DNA of 64,000 bases, from the NCBI GenBank assembly GCA_029844215.1, contig CM056729.1, positions 5,022,001 through 5,086,000 of the forward strand. Direction: 5' to 3'. Positions 1 through 12,274 of this stretch are shown here, piece after piece (the stretch's first letter is position 1; each line of letters starts with the position of its first letter). The translations under genes were made by a program, and so were the position numbers. The DNA comes from Przewalskia tangutica. Taxonomy: Eukaryota > Streptophyta > Magnoliopsida > Solanales > Solanaceae. A model generated the notes under the pieces. That model was not told where the DNA came from and searched no databases. It worked only from the letters and a program-made list of their open reading frames with translations.

Positions 1-271
1 ATACCGTGGTTCGCCCGACTGGCGGTGGTCTCTCACGGGCCGGAGGCGAGTGATTGTAGGGCGCACGAAAGTATTGGTGGTCGCTGGTTTCAGCCGCGCT
101 GAAGCAGTGCCGCCGGAAGATCCGAGGTCCGCAGAGTTGCGCCACGCCGGGAAGCAGGGCCGAGGCGGGAAATCAGGCGGAAAAACTTAGGAAAAGTCAT
201 ATTTTTATTTTAAAAGGGCCTGGGTGGGGGACAAGTGTCCCCCCCCATCTGATTTTTGCATGCAATATATT

Positions 272-294
272 GACCAAGTCTTAAAGACTTGGTC
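272..294. other. Perfect 11-bp-arm palindrome in LTR leader
   Basis: Arms GACCAAGTCTT (272-282) and AAGACTTGGTC (284-294) flank one base. The same place in the LTRs at 32121-32144 and 37301-37324 carries GGCCAAGTCTT / AAGACTTGGCC. The one differing position is changed on both arms so that pairing is kept. This suggests a selected or recently selected RNA or DNA hairpin. Confidence 0.7.
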
Positions 295-1568
295 ATTTGT
301 CATCTCTCTCTTTGAAAAATCTCTTCCTTCTCTCTAAATATTTCAAGCTCATCCTTCTCTCTAAAAATCCAAGAGACAATCTAGCCTTAGGAAAAATCTG
401 AAAAATTAAAAGACAAGAGGGAAGCTTGTGGTTAACTTGTGAAGGTGGTGGTGGTGGTATTCTTGGTAGAAAGGCTAGCAAATTGTTGGATAAATTTGGC
501 TAAAGCTCTAAGGTAATGATTCTTCCTCTATTATTAGTTTATAGAGTTGCATGTTAAGAAGAAAATACTTATGGTGGTAAATAATGCTCTTTAGAGTCAT
601 ATTGCTAGAAATGTGGGTTGGATATGAAGGATTTGGCTAAAGAAATATTATGAGCATGTTGTAGCCTAAAAACCACTTTAGAATTGTTAAGTGTACTATT
701 ATAACTAATGGGGCAGAATTTTACACACCCAAGATTAGGTGTGTAATCCCCTTTGTGTTGGTTTGGTTGTTGGGCCTTAATGAGGCGTTTGAATGTTGAA
801 AAATCGGCCTTTGAAAAGGTGGCAAAGTGAGTAGAAACAAAGGAAATGCTGCCCAATTTTCCTTAGGAATTGATAACTTGAATTTGGAAATTCTACATTG
901 AAATTAGAGGTTAATAAACACACTATGGTTATTATAGGTTGACATATTACTTGCGGTAGTTGGACTTAGCAAGTGGATTAACCGAAAGAGGTATGTAGAG
1001 CTTTCCTATCTCTTGAGCATGAATAGTTGTATCTATGTAGTACGGTATACGTACAAGAATTGATAATCTACACTTGTTTTAAAGTATATGTTACTTGTTT
1101 CATTTCAAAAGTATAAGTCCCTTGGATTGAGGGAAAATGTATTTGACAAAGGGATAACGCTAATATAATGGCTTTATGGGAAGTTGGTTATATTAGTTTT
1201 CTTGAAAGGTTCACAAGGAAAGGTTTACTCTAATTAAAACAAGTACGGGTAAAGGATTTGAAACTTAGAAAGGTGAATTGATTTTTAGGCATTGGTTGCC
1301 TAAGGTTTTAAAGGAAATGAAGTCACTTGATTTAGAAGCCTATTATATTTCTAAAAGGAAATGTGACTTGTCTTGAAAAGAAATCGTAACTTGTCTATGG
1401 TGAATAGTATCTTGGAATCTTTGTATAAAAAGAGTTTTCTTAAAAAGTTAAGATACGGTACTTGGGTCAATTCGGATTTTCTATCAAAGACATGTTAGTG
1501 CCTTAGGATACTAAAATGAGAGGATATATTAATAATGTTAATAAGAAGTTAGGGGATTTCTTAACTTG

Positions 1569-1690
1569 CTTATGATATGATAGGCCGGTAGTGCTTATGT
1601 ATGATATGATAGGCCGGTAGTGCTTATGTGGTGATATGATAGGCCGGTAGTGCTTATGTATGATATGATAGCCGGGTGAGCTATGTTATA
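1569..1690. repeat. Minisatellite, ~29-bp units x4
   Basis: Four head-to-tail units built on a tgatatgataggccggtag core, the last one degenerate. It sits in the LTR at the position where related LTRs carry other, unrelated minisatellites. Confidence 0.85.
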
Positions 1691-1745
1691 TATTTGTATT
1701 ATTACGGGGTAAACCCCGGGTTATTATCTATGTCATGGATTTGCT

Positions 1746-1945
1746 ACCCGTGACGCGAAAGCGCGCCAGCACTCACGCGGATCCGACCACGTGATCCACG
1801 CGGGTGAAATAGTCCCACGCGAGTACGGCGATGGTACTCACGCGGGTCCACGGGATCCATGCGGGTGAAATAGTCCACGCGGGTGAAACGATCCCACGAC
1901 GGCGCGGATGACCTCACGGGTCCACGGGACCTATGCGGGTGCAAT
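1746..1945. repeat. GC-rich irregular minisatellite (acgcgggtgaaatagtcc-type units)
   Basis: Imperfect units containing cacgcgggt and gggtgaaatagtcc recur about every 30-65 bp. It follows the previous minisatellite inside the same LTR. A minus-strand open frame of 66 codons lies over it and is judged a by-product of the repeat. Confidence 0.7.
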
Positions 1946-1953
1946 AGTCCCGA

Positions 1954-3161
1954 GTAGGATTGCTTAATGATACTACTACGGCGAGGTACCGCTTTGATCG
2001 TGAGCCTCCTATTTTTATGCTATAAGTTTTATACTCGTTACTCTCATTGTTAGTAAGGCACAGCAAGGAAATTGATTTTTATCTATGACTCACTTATCTT
2101 TGACTTGTGATATTACTACGATATTTTCGATTTTACATACTTGTACGTTGTGTATCGACCCCCTTCCCGGGGCCGCGTCATGTCGCAGGTAAGGGAAAGC
2201 AGGTGGTAGATCCTCATTCCTAGGATCTTTTACTCAGGTGTCAGGAGCTCCATTTCTTCGGAAGCTCGACTTTTGGTATGGTTCTCCCTGGTGTTGTTGA
2301 TATTTTATACATTCGTGGGCATGACGGCCCCGTCCCACATAGTATTACTCATTCTTAGAGGCCTGTAGTCTTGTCATAACTTGGGTTGTTAAAGGATATA
2401 GCAGTTCGGTTTTATGTACTTTTAGGGTAGCCATTTTGGGCTAGACTATTTACACCATTATGGTTGTTTTATCTTGAGTTTATATTCCGCTGGTTTTCTC
2501 TGATGTTGTGTCACGCGGTGCCCGGTCAGGCAGCACGGCCACGGACCGGTCGGTCGTGATGAGGATTGCTTAATGATACTACGGGCGGGAGACCCTGTTT
2601 TGATCATGAGCCTCCTATTTTATGTAGTAAAGTTTATACTTGTTACTCTCATTGTTAGTAAGGCACAGTGTACTGTATTTGATTTTCTTTCATGACTCCA
2701 GTTTATTTTAGACTTATGATATTAATACAGTATTTTTCAGTTTTACATATTTGGTACATATTGTGTAATCGAATTCTTCCTGGCCGCGTTCATGCCGCAG
2801 TAAGGATAACAGCGTGGATCCTCATTCTTAGGATCTTGCTCAGTGTCGTGAGCTCCATTTCTCGGAGGCTCGACTTTAGTACGGTTCTCCCCTCGTGTTG
2901 TAGATATTTGTACATTCGTGGGCATGACGGCCCCGTCCCATCATAGTGTTTACTCATTCTTAGGCCTGTAGTCCTGTTATAGCTTGGGTTAAGGATGAAT
3001 CGTCACTTTGTTATATTAGAGGTAGCCATTTTTGGTTAGCCTGTTTATTTTCTATATGGGTTCTTGTTGTGAGTTTATTTTCCGCTGGTTTTCTCTGATG
3101 TTGTATCACAAGGGTGCCCGGGGTAAGGCACCAGTCACGGGTCCGTGGTCGGGTCGTGACA
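1954..3161 (+). repeat. Tandem duplication (~605 bp) of the LTR 3' end
   Basis: Unit A (about 1954-2559) and unit B (about 2560-3161) both begin with aggattgcttaatgatact and both end with the LTR terminal sequence (cggtcgtga). Both contain the gggcatgacggccccgtccc phrase (2319-2338 and 2919-2938). The LTR thus carries its own 3' terminus twice. Small indels separate the copies. Confidence 0.8.
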
Positions 3162-5033
3162 ACGGGGACCTCCAAGTTTGTCGAAATCTTAAACTTCAGC
3201 AAACCTACACAGGCTGGGCTTGGATATCAATTACCTAGTAAAATAAAGACTTCTAAGATCCATAGTAAAAGTGAGAAGATAAAGGTTGTTAAAGAAAATG
3301 CTAATAATAACTCTCATAACACTAAGGATAGATTGAAGTTTGGATGCAGCTACTGTAAGAAGTTAGGACATCTAATGTCTTACTGCTACAAACTTCAAAA
3401 CATTGTACTCAGATCGTTGCCGAAGATGTCGTCACCAATATTGTCCAACATTACTAGCAACATTCGAAGCAATCAGCCTGAGAACAGAAAGAAGAAAATT
3501 TTTGAAAAAGTGTGGGTACCTAAACTAAACCTGAGGTATAATGTGTGCATAACGGATTTACGTACTAACATGGTTCTTGGTATTTCGATAGTGGTTGTTC
3601 ACGACACATGACATGTACCAAAAGCTTACTGAAGGATTATGATGCATTCAACGGAGGATACGTGACCATTGGTGATGGAAGCAAGAGTAAGATAATTGGT
3701 AGAGGAACTCTCAATGTTCCTAACGTACCAGCCATGAAGAATGTCCTTCATGTAGAAGGTTTAGTGACTAACCTACTTAGCATAAGCCAACTATGTGACG
3801 ACGATCTCGAGGTAAAATTCAACAAGCGTAATGTAAAGTTACAGATTCTTCCAATAAGTGTCTTATGTCTGGTACCCGAACTGGAGACAATTGTTATCTC
3901 GTCTGTGGACAAGAATTCTCCAATTTTGCGAGGGTAATCGACACAACACTGTGACATCAGAAGTTGGGACACGTCAACTATCGCAACTTGGAGAAATTAA
4001 TCTCTTTTGAAGCTATTAGAGGCATTCCCAAGATGAACACAAAAGATAAGACAGTGTGTGAAGATTGTTTAAAAGGTAAGCAGACTCGTGTTCCTCATAA
4101 TGTTGTCCAACACGACGGACAACATTCAGGTACGTCTCATTGTTTTTAACTTTTACATATGTATCTTATGGGTCCTATTGAAGTAGACAGTCTAGGAGGT
4201 ATGAGATATTCCTATGTGCTAGTAGATGATTTTTTCAGATATACATGAATTTATTTTCTAAAAGAAAAATCACAAACTTTTACATGTTTAAAATAATATA
4301 CTCTAGGATTAAGAACCTGTTTTGTTCTTCCATTTTTATAATTAGATCTGATCATGAAAGGGAATTTGAAAACCAATCTTTTGTAAAATTCTGCGAAAAG
4401 AAAGGTATCTTCCATGAATTATCGGCACCTAAGACTCCTCAAAAGAATGAGGTAGCTGAGAGAAAGAACAGAACACTGCAAGAGAGAAGCCTTAAACATT
4501 GCATGTCACATCACTAATAGAGTTTATTTAAGGTCATGTACCAGGATGACCCCCTATGAATTTTTAAATGGAAAGAAACCAACTTTTCGTTACTTTCATG
4601 TCTTTTGGTGTGTGTGCTATATTTTAAATGACAGGGATCAATTGGCAAAATTTGACTCAAAAAATGACAAAAGAATATTTGTTGGCTACTCACATAATAT
4701 TCATGTTTACCGGATATACAATATGAGGACTAAGATTATACAGGAGTCTGTTAATGTTATATTTGATGATCTTATGGATATCTCAGGAAAGTCATCAGAA
4801 AATAACATTATGGTTACAGTAAAAAAAGAGCAACAAACTGAAGAAGCAGATATTGTCCCGAATGTTGTCACAACATCAGAGGAAACATCTGAACCACAAG
4901 AAGAGACCACATGGGTTGAAGTGGAGGAGGAGTTTGTAACTGAATTGCATGACCAAGTAAGACGAGACCCTCCGTCAAGGATTAAAAGGAACCATCCACC
5001 TGACCAGATGATATGCGGAGTTTTTTAGAGGAT
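3162..5033 (+). pseudogene. Copia gag-protease-integrase remnant
   Basis: Broken polyprotein of a Ty1/Copia element that once encoded capsid, protease and integrase. A CCHC zinc knuckle (C-x2-C-x4-H-x4-C) is at about 3345-3386. A protease motif WYFDSGCSRHMT is at about 3578-3613 and lies across a frame change. A pre-integrase zinc region with HVNY and CEDCLKGKQ is at 3964-4090. Integrase core pieces with RSDHEREFEN and the [10 protein letters not shown] motif are at 4345-4490, and the integrase C-terminal region follows at 4546-5027. At least three frameshifts or stops separate these pieces. No reverse transcriptase follows, so the element is truncated. It starts directly at the end of a Gypsy-type LTR, suggesting that LTR landed in or beside it. 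Confidence 0.85.
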
Positions 5034-5700
5034 ACGTACAAGAGAGAAAGAACCAATCAACTATCATGAAATGATAAGGTGTGTGTGTATGTCCACCATA
5101 TACCAACATGTTAGTCTGTCTTGTCTCACATCTACCTTTGAACCAAATAAGCTTTAAAAGATAATTTTTAGATTCAAGAAATTCCAGAAGAGCTTGAACA
5201 GTTTATCGATAGAGGGGGAACTTCAGTGTATCGATATCCAGATTACAACGAAAAGAATCACCAAGAGAGCTTTCGGAAATTCACTTCAGAAACTGGAGCA
5301 AACATCGTTGCCTAAAGTAGTATAACAACATCTAGTCCAACATTAATATTGTTGCTCAGATTCTAGATTAAGCTTATTGTTGAAACAATTGTAATGAAGA
5401 TGATATATGTTTCTTTATAGATGTTTCATCTTTAGGTTGAAGTCATCTGCGACTTCGTTTTTGTAATTTTTTTTATTTTATTTATACAAATTATAAAAAG
5501 AAATTCAATTGTAATTGTATATAAAATATACATTACTTCGGTCATTGACCATCAATGGATATATTAATATATACTCTTGAAAATATAAATTTTGTATCTT
5601 TTACTTTTTCCGCTGCATTTACTTTTTAAAGTTTATTATTGTTTTATCAAGTGTTGACACAACACTGAAGACAACATACAAAAACTGTTTAGTTGTTCAA
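5034..5700 (+). mobile_element. Probable 3' noncoding part and LTR of the Copia remnant
   Basis: A purine-rich run (gatagagggggaa, about 5208-5220) resembles a polypurine tract and is followed by AT-rich sequence that becomes ordinary intergenic DNA around 5700. A matching 5' LTR is not in the window, so the exact LTR limits cannot be given. Confidence 0.4.
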
Positions 5701-6149
5701 GGTTTTGAATTCTTATTTTTTCTTACTTCTACTTGCTTATCCGTAGCCTCAGACCTAACATATATGATAAAAGTTATACAAATCATGTAATTTTTAAATA
5801 TATAAATTTTAAGTTAATCTAATCTAATTTAGCTTTAAACTCTAATTAAATTAATTCTTAAAAAAAACAAAAAATATAATTGAGATGGAAGGAGTAACAT
5901 GTAAATGTTGAACCGCTAACACTCAATGTAGATATACGGATGCTAACGTACAAGTTTATCACACAAAATCATGTGTCCTTGACACCTTATGGCTCCTAAA
6001 AAAAATATTAAATGGGCGTTAATACCAATGCTCCATACATACACAGTACTTAATAAATGCAATTCAGCCTCTACAGATAGTGACAAAATATTTCACCAAC
6101 TTCCGAGTGCAAAATGTATGCAATTGATAAATACAAAAGAAAATTAGGA

Positions 6150-6357
6150 CTGCATGAGAAATGTACAGAAGAAGAGTACATGACCAGTAAGGCCACGAGT
6201 TCGATCCTCGCATAAACTTTCTTGGTAGTCATTACATTACGGCCACAAAGTGTGCTGACCTACGACGTGGTTTGCGACTATCATACAACCAGGCTTTCTG
6301 CTGCTTGCACTTCGAAAGAATAGCCACATGGCCTTCAGAAAAATAAAAAAAATAAAA
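6150..6357 (+). mobile_element. tRNA-derived SINE with A-rich tail
   Basis: A pol III box-B-like sequence (gttcgatcc) lies at about 6200, and the 3' end is A-rich (aaataaaaaaaataaaaaaa). Flanking direct repeats AAATTAGGA are at 6141-6149 and 6358-6366. It aligns along its length with the SINE at 12507-12701, so both belong to one family. Confidence 0.75.
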
Positions 6358-6659
6358 AAATTAGGAGAGGTTGGTCCTATTATACGCAAATATTTTTGGA
6401 TTTATTTAAAACAAACTTTGTCACTCCCAAAAAGTAATTTTGTTTTCTTCTCTTCTTTTCTTGGAAAAGGTGAAAGTCAAAACTAGTTAAATATAAGTTG
6501 AATGAAATTAATGTAGAATCTTTTTATACATTTTACAGATTAAGTTTTTAGCTAATATTATTTCCTATAAAGAATCTAGGAAAAAGAAAACATAACATGG
6601 AAATTTAATTATTGAAACATCGACTACCAATGTTTATATGTTAGTTCTTTTATAGGGTC

Positions 6660-6845
6660 ATTTCAAACATTTTGAGGGTATGTTTTAATTCGTAAAAGTT
6701 GATCATTAATTAAACTAAGATCTGTAAATTATAGGTTTTTACAGTAAATTTTAGTTATACTACTTAATAAAAATGAAAAAATTGGTCTTAAATTTTTTCA
6801 TTTTTCGGAGGGGGGCTCTGTGCGGTAGGCGGTAGCACACCTAAT
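6660..6845 (+). repeat. Dispersed repeat, copy 1 of an inverted pair
   Basis: Contains taattcgtaaaagttga, tttacagtaaatt, acttaataaaaa and ctgtgcggtag...gtagcacacct, the same ordered landmarks found in reverse complement at 12275-12450. Which transposon family they come from is not clear. Confidence 0.65.
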
Positions 6846-7454
6846 ATAGTTTTAATTTCTAGAATACTCCTACTAAAACATAACTTTGAATTATCTATCT
6901 AAATTTTTTCATTTATGTAAAAATATATTTAAATTCATATTTTCAGTAAATAATTTTAAGTGTTTTACTCATTTAACAAAAAAGTGTTTATTCATAAATG
7001 AGTTTCAACCCCTAAAAGTCTTTTTCAGCATTTGATGCTTATCAGCTATATTTAATCAACTAATTCAAACATTTTTTTATATATTAATGGAATTACACTG
7101 AGTATGTTATTGTTGTTGTAGTAATACTTCCAATAAGGCTTCAATGACACGAAAGGGAAAAAGGACAGAAGATTTCAATTTTTTAAAGCATACAGTATAG
7201 TGGGAAAAGAAGGTTGCTTTTTGTCATAAATAAATGGTGTCCTTTTTACCACTCTTTTGACCCTACTACCTCTTTGCTCTTCCTCCTGATCCATTTAGTT
7301 TCTTGCAAGCAAGGCTGTTCATAATTTGATAGAGCTGAGGACCAGGGTGATTAAGATTTATGGTTATTTATTGAATTTACGGGATAAATGACATAGGTGT
7401 TTGTAATTCAGTTATTTGATTCTGTTTTGATTGTTGTCATGTGATCGAAAAATT

Positions 7455-7575
7455 ACAGGTTTAAGTTATCGGTATAGCCTCTTGCAGAAATGTAGAATAA
7501 AGCTCTTGTGGTCCGATCTTTCACAGAATCCCGTGCATGATTGAAGTTTAGTGCAACTGATTTTATTATCAAATT
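7455..7575 (+). mobile_element. Decayed Au-type SINE fragment
   Basis: Contains the Au SINE landmarks cctcttgcagaaatg, cttgtggtccg and a degraded gtttagtgcaactg end. The 5' tRNA-like part is largely lost. Identification is from remembered family landmarks and should be treated as a family-level call. Confidence 0.6.
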
Positions 7576-7840
7576 TAAGTCAGTTGGGTTGATTGGGCTT
7601 TTAAAATTAATAATTACCAAACAAAATTGAATCAAAATACATACAAAAGAAATTGTTATTATGAAAAAATATAAAATTATCATGGTAAACATCCAATTCA
7701 CCTTAAAATGTGGGGTGAAAATCTAGCATAGAAAAGCACTGTATTGATGTTGTATTAATACTCTAGCATAGAAAACCACTCTATATATACTTTAATATTA
7801 ATGAGAAGACTGACTAAATGAAGATTAATATCATCTTATA

Positions 7841-7854
7841 TGGTATCAAGAGCC
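7841..7854 (+). other. Primer binding site, tRNA-iMet type
   Basis: TGGTATCAAGAGCC directly after the 5' LTR end is the usual plant LTR-retrotransposon site complementary to the 3' end of initiator methionine tRNA, with one inserted A. The LTR end itself reads TA instead of CA. Confidence 0.85.
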
Positions 7855-7980
7855 TAAACTTCAAAAGCCCTAGAAATTTTCCTCCCCAGCCGCCGGCACC
7901 ACCACCCCTCCCACGGCGTCGCGTCTCCCTTCTTCTCTTCAAAAATGTCTTGGTTTTTCTTTTATTTCTCTCTTCTCTAA

Positions 7981-8930
7981 ATGGATACTCAGGATTCTCC
8001 CACTGTTGTTGACGCTTCTACCTCCACAAATCTCACCACCAAGTCGTCACCCTCTTTTCATACCGCTCTCACTGTTTCCAACATCAAGAACCATATCCCC
8101 ATCCGTCTTAATAAAGAAAGCAGTCAGTGTTATCCTTGGGTTGAACTATTTCGCAATCATGCATGTCTCTATAACGTGCTTGATCATATTGATGACACTA
8201 TTCCGCGCCCTTCGGAGGTTGATGATTCTACTTGGCGTCGTCTAGACGCCGGAAGTCAAACAATGGATATATGGTAGTATTTCTCAGAATCTACTTCTTA
8301 CTATCATGAAATTTGACTCCACAGCCCATGACTTATGGAATCGTTTGGAGGAAATTTTTCAGGACAACAAGCACACCCGTGCTGTGTATTTAGAGGAACA
8401 CTTTAATAATACACGTCTTGAAAACTTTTTCAATGTGACTGAGTACTGCAAACAGTTAAAGCTCATGACAGATCAACTTGCTGTTGTCGACTCGCCTGAC
8501 ACCAAAATGGTGTTACAATTGATTGTTGGCCTCCCTAAAAGCGAATATGATACATTGGCCACCATCATTCAACAGGCGGATCCGTTACCCAGCTTTAACA
8601 AAGCTCGCTCACAGTTGCTGCTCGAAGAAACCCGTCGTGCTAAGCAGCAGCAGGGACAGCAGCAGACCAGCGTCGCGGTGGCTCCCAACATCAGTACAAC
8701 GCCGCGGTGCCTCAAGATGCAGTCGGCGCCGCCTCTATTCTCCAAGATGCAGCTTCAACCCTTATTCTCACTACGGGTCATGGGTCCAGCCTCAACACCA
8801 CAAAGAAGCCCACTTACGCAAGGGCGGTTCAGCAGCCTCCTCCGCCATGACACCCATCGAGTCGGGTCAAGCCAAAGACTTCAACATGCAACACCGACAA
8901 CACCGTACATGGACTCCTGAGCCACATCTC
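7981..8930 (+). pseudogene. Copia copy A gag remnant
   Basis: The ATG at 7981 starts a frame (MDTQDS...) shared with copy B (21743). A one-base change near 8253 shifts the frame, and the capsid domain continues from 8306 (EEHFNNTRLENF, IVGLPKSEYDTL). A Q-rich stretch follows at about 8640. Another shift follows near 8700. Near 8914 the protease active site should read D-S-G-A-T, but the Gly codon is TGA, giving YMDS-stop-ATSH. This copy cannot make an active polyprotein. Confidence 0.88.
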
Positions 8931-8999
8931 ACATCACCCAGTCTGCAGGTACTATTCCCCAACTGTACAGTTTAAAGTATCCTCAATATGTTACAGTTG

Positions 9000-10150
9000 G
9001 TAGTGGACAATGCATTCCAGTAAAGAGTTATGGTACATCATACACACAACCTCTCCATCCACCATTCTCCCTTAAAAATATCGTATATGCCCACACATGA
9101 TTAAGAATCTAATCTATGTCCGCCAATTTACTCGTAATAATTCTGTCTCTGTTGACTTTGACCCTTTTGGTTTCACTGTAAAGGATCTTCGTACGGGGAC
9201 ACCTCTTACGAGATGCAATAGCACGGTAGATCTCTATCCATTCACATCTACCTCCGCTGCCAGATTTTGATCTCCCGTCTCTCTAGCGGTTATTTCTTCT
9301 TCGACATGGCATAATAGGCTTGGTCACCCAGGACTCTCAGTATTTAATTTTCTTAGAGACAATAATTTCATTACTTGTAATGGGAAGTTTGCCCAAAATT
9401 GTGTTTCTTGTTCTTTAGACAAACATACTCGTCTTCCGTTTAAATCATCTACTAGTGTTACTTTTGCACCATTTGATATAATATATGCCGATTTATGGAC
9501 ATCACTTGTTGCTAGTTCTCTCGGTCATAAATATTATCTTGTCTTGCTAGATGATTTTTCTCACTATATCTGGTTGTACCCTCTCAATATAAATTGGAAG
9601 TGTTTACCAAATTTCTTGAGTTTCGACAATTCATCCAAACAAAATTTGAAAAAAGTATCAAATCATTTCAGTGCGATAATGGTTGTGAATTCAATAACTC
9701 TATGTTTCACCGTTTTTGTACCAATAATGACATGGTTTTTCGCTTCTCCTGCCCTCACACTTCACCACAAAACGGTAAAGCTGAAAGAATCATCTGCACC
9801 GTTAACAATATGATTTACTAAATGTCAGAATACATTCTCAATATTCTCCCTACTAGCACTCTTCACAACATGAACCCTACTGAAATCCTCTACCATAGAG
9901 TCCCCTCCTATGATCATCTACGGATTTTCGGTTGTCTATGCTATCCCAACCTTAGCTCTATCGCCCCTCACAATCTCTCTTCTAGGTCCACTCCAAGTGT
10001 CTTCCTAGGCTTCCCACCAAATCATAGGGGCTATGTATGCTACGACATGTCCAATCGTCAAATCCACATCTCTCGTCACGTCATTCGACGAGACCACATT
10101 CACGTTTTCGAATCTTCAAAAATTTCAAAAATCAAATTACTCATTTCTTG
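9000..10150 (+). pseudogene. Copia copy A protease/integrase remnant
   Basis: Pre-integrase and integrase segments with several frameshifts: the H...H / C-x2-C type region around 9305-9425 (WHNRLGHPG, SCSLDKHTRLPF), the catalytic core start IIYADLWTS at about 9480, VLLDDFSHYIWLY at 9540-9580, and the C-terminal FGCLCYPN block near 9930. The frame changes at about 9590, 9760 and 9820. Partner integrase sequence in copy B matches throughout. Confidence 0.85.
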
Positions 10151-10204
10151 ACGAGTCTGTTATCTCTCCCATCATCCTTGATCAGCTTATCTCTTCTGAC
10201 TCAT

Positions 10205-10362
10205 CGACAGCGCCGTGGCCCAGTGTTGAGGCGCCGCGGCCCAACTTTCCAGAGAGGTCTGTTCTCCCAACCCGTCGACAGCGCCGCGGCCCAATGATGA
10301 AGCACCGCGGCGCCATATTTCCAGAGAGGCCTGTCACTCAGACAGCGCCACGGCGCTAGATC
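10205..10362 (+). repeat. GC-rich tandem repeat between integrase and RT
   Basis: Two imperfect ~80-bp units, each with a gacagcgcc[g/a][c/t]ggc start, a gcgccgcggc-type core and a tttccagagagg end. The GCGCCGCGGC core also recurs in the LTR of the unrelated Copia copy C. Confidence 0.75.
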
Positions 10363-10469
10363 CAGGCGTCGTGGTGCCTCCGACCGCTTCGCCCCCACCT
10401 TCACTTTTTCCGACCCTACCATTAGTCTCAGCCCTGCCTACTCAGCCAGCACCGTCTCCCACTGTCCCT

Positions 10470-11800
10470 ACTCACCAAATGGAAACTTGTGCCAAGCATG
10501 GAATCTTCAAACCCAAAGTCCAATTTAACTTGTCTGCCCAAATCATTTCTTCAATTCCCAAAAATCCTATATTGGCTAAACAAAACCTAATTGGAATGCG
10601 GCTATGTCTGAGGAATTTAATGCTTTAACTAAACAGCACACATGTGATCTAGTACCTAGACCTGAGGGGGTGAATGTGATTCGTTGTCTGTGGTTTTTCG
10701 TCACAAATTCAGAGACAGTGGAGATCTTGAGAGGTATAAGGCACGACTTGTGGCTAATGACACAAATCAGCAGGAGGGCATTGATTGTGGTGAGACCTTC
10801 AGCCCGGTTGTCAAACCGGCTACCATTCGCACAGTTTTGAGCATTGCCATGGGTAAACACTGGCTGATCCATCAGCTTGATGTGAAGAATGCATTCTTAC
10901 ATGTCTTACATGGGGATCTGAGAGAAACAGTCTACATGCATCAGCCGCCATGGTTCACCCATCCAACAGTTCCTCACTATGTGTGTCATCTCCGTAAGTC
11001 ACTATATGGCCTGAAACAGGCCCCCCGTGTGTGGTATGATCGTTTTGTCAGGTATATCTTGCAGATTGGGTTAGTATGCAGCAAGAGTGATACATCACTA
11101 TTCATTTTTCATCGAGGTAGTTGCACTGTTTATTTATTACTTTACGTGGATGATATTGTTCTTACTGCCTCCTCCGACGGATTGAAAAATGAGATTATTG
11201 CCTTGCTTAAGTCCGAATTCACCAGGCCAGACATAGATTATGATGTTCAGCATGTGTGCTTATTCATGCATGCCCCAGAGAGTCTCATTTCACTTCTCTT
11301 AAGCGTATCACTCGATACATTAAGGACACTCTTGATTATGGTTTGAACATATACCTCACTGCACAAAACAAGTTGCTTTCATATACTGATGCAGATTGGG
11401 CAGGCTGTCCGGACACGCGACGCTCCACCTCCGGCTTTTGTGTTTTTTAGGGGATAATCTAATTTCTTGTCTGTCAAGCGACATGCTACCCTATCTCGAT
11501 CCAGTGTCGAGGCTGAGTACAGAGGTGTTGCAAATGTGGTAGCTGAGATTTGTTGGCTCAGAAATTTACTGTTAGAACTTCAGTGTCCTTTGCGTCAGAC
11601 ATCTATTGTGTATTGTGATAACATCTCTGTCATCTATCTTTCTCATAATTCGGTTCAACATCAGCGAACCAAGCATATTGAGATAGACCTACACTTCGTT
11701 CGTGAGAAAGTTGCGCTAGACCATGTCAGAGTGTTACATGTTCCATCATCCTATCAGTATGTAGACATATTTACCAAAGGACTTCCCAGACAATTATTTC
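10470..11800 (+). pseudogene. Copia copy A reverse transcriptase / RNase H remnant
   Basis: Reverse transcriptase blocks run from THQMETCAKHGI (10472), RYKARLVAND and QLDVKNAFLH (10873-10902) to [14 protein letters not shown] and the catalytic YVDD (about 11145). An insertion (VLH) sits in the AFLHGDL block. After LKSEF (11219) about 240 bp is deleted, joining directly to sequence that in copy B lies near 49346. RNase H follows with SYTDADWAGCPDTRRS and the end block DIFTKGLPRQLF. Stops and frameshifts occur near 10680, 11280 and 11450. Confidence 0.88.
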
Positions 11801-11842
11801 GACTTGATTCGCCTCGTCCCACCTCCTCCCCGATCGAGGGTG

Positions 11843-12052
11843 TGTAAACATGTATATTATAGAAACAGTTGTATCGCTACCCATAATTAGAATATTTTCA
11901 TATATTGTGTAAATATAATTATGGTGAGACTAGGTTCCTCTTTTGTATAGGCTTAGAATTTCTATTGTATAAGAGATGAATATTATACTCTATATATATT
12001 TTAATATTAATAGGAGATTATCTATACCTAAAGGGAGATTAATAGCATATCA
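11843..12052 (+). mobile_element. 3' LTR of Copia copy A (210 bp)
   Basis: Starts TGTAAACATG after a gagggtg purine run and ends ...CATATCA. It aligns along its length to the 3' LTR of copy B (49969-50172). Confidence 0.9.
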
Positions 12053-12274
12053 GGTTTGATGTTTGGTATGTCCTAGTAATCATTGCATATATTCCTAAAT
12101 AGTGCTGAATTATGATCTAAACAATTATTACGAAGTGGCTAAGTTCTATCATCAAATAATGCACAACAATCATGACTAACAGCTATATCTACTTAAATTA
12201 ATTAGGTAAAAAGAATCATTTTTTTATTCTACTCTTTTCATAAATAAAATACACGATCGTCTTTAGATTCGTGC

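Larger units (their letters stand above)
1..3161 (+). mobile_element. Gypsy-like giant LTR, 5' end outside window
   Basis: No coding capacity; the sequence is recognised by likeness to the two LTRs of the complete plus-strand element at 31633-40071. Shared landmarks in the same order are a short palindrome (272-294), a twin GTTATAAC-type motif near 1144-1195 around CTTTATGGGAAGTT, a minisatellite zone (1569-1945), a segment ending in an inverted phrase about a gggcatgacggc core, and the terminal GTCGTGACA at 3161. From the palindrome offset in the other LTRs, the 5' terminus should lie roughly 200 bp before the window. Beyond 3161 the sequence is Copia-like, so this is either a solo LTR inserted in a Copia element or the last LTR of a longer element. 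The TSD cannot be checked because the left end is missing. Short open frames in it are not genes. Confidence 0.75.
5701..7454. other. AT-rich intergenic DNA
   Basis: No gene is supported. It holds a SINE (6150-6357), one arm of a dispersed repeat (6660-6845) and, near 5880-5898, a sequence (gagatggaaggagta) resembling a Stowaway MITE terminus whose partner end I could not place. The remainder is simple AT-rich sequence. Confidence 0.6.
7775..12052 (+). mobile_element. Ty1/Copia element, copy A (decayed)
   Basis: Order of parts: truncated 5' LTR remnant (about 7775-7840), primer binding site (7841-7854), gag, protease, integrase, GC-rich spacer repeats, reverse transcriptase, RNase H, short polypurine run, 3' LTR (11843-12052). 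It belongs to the same family as copy B at 21416-50172. All reading frames are interrupted, and about 240 bp is missing in the reverse transcriptase after position 11220 relative to copy B. The 5' LTR has lost roughly its first two thirds, so no TSD is recognisable. Confidence 0.92.
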
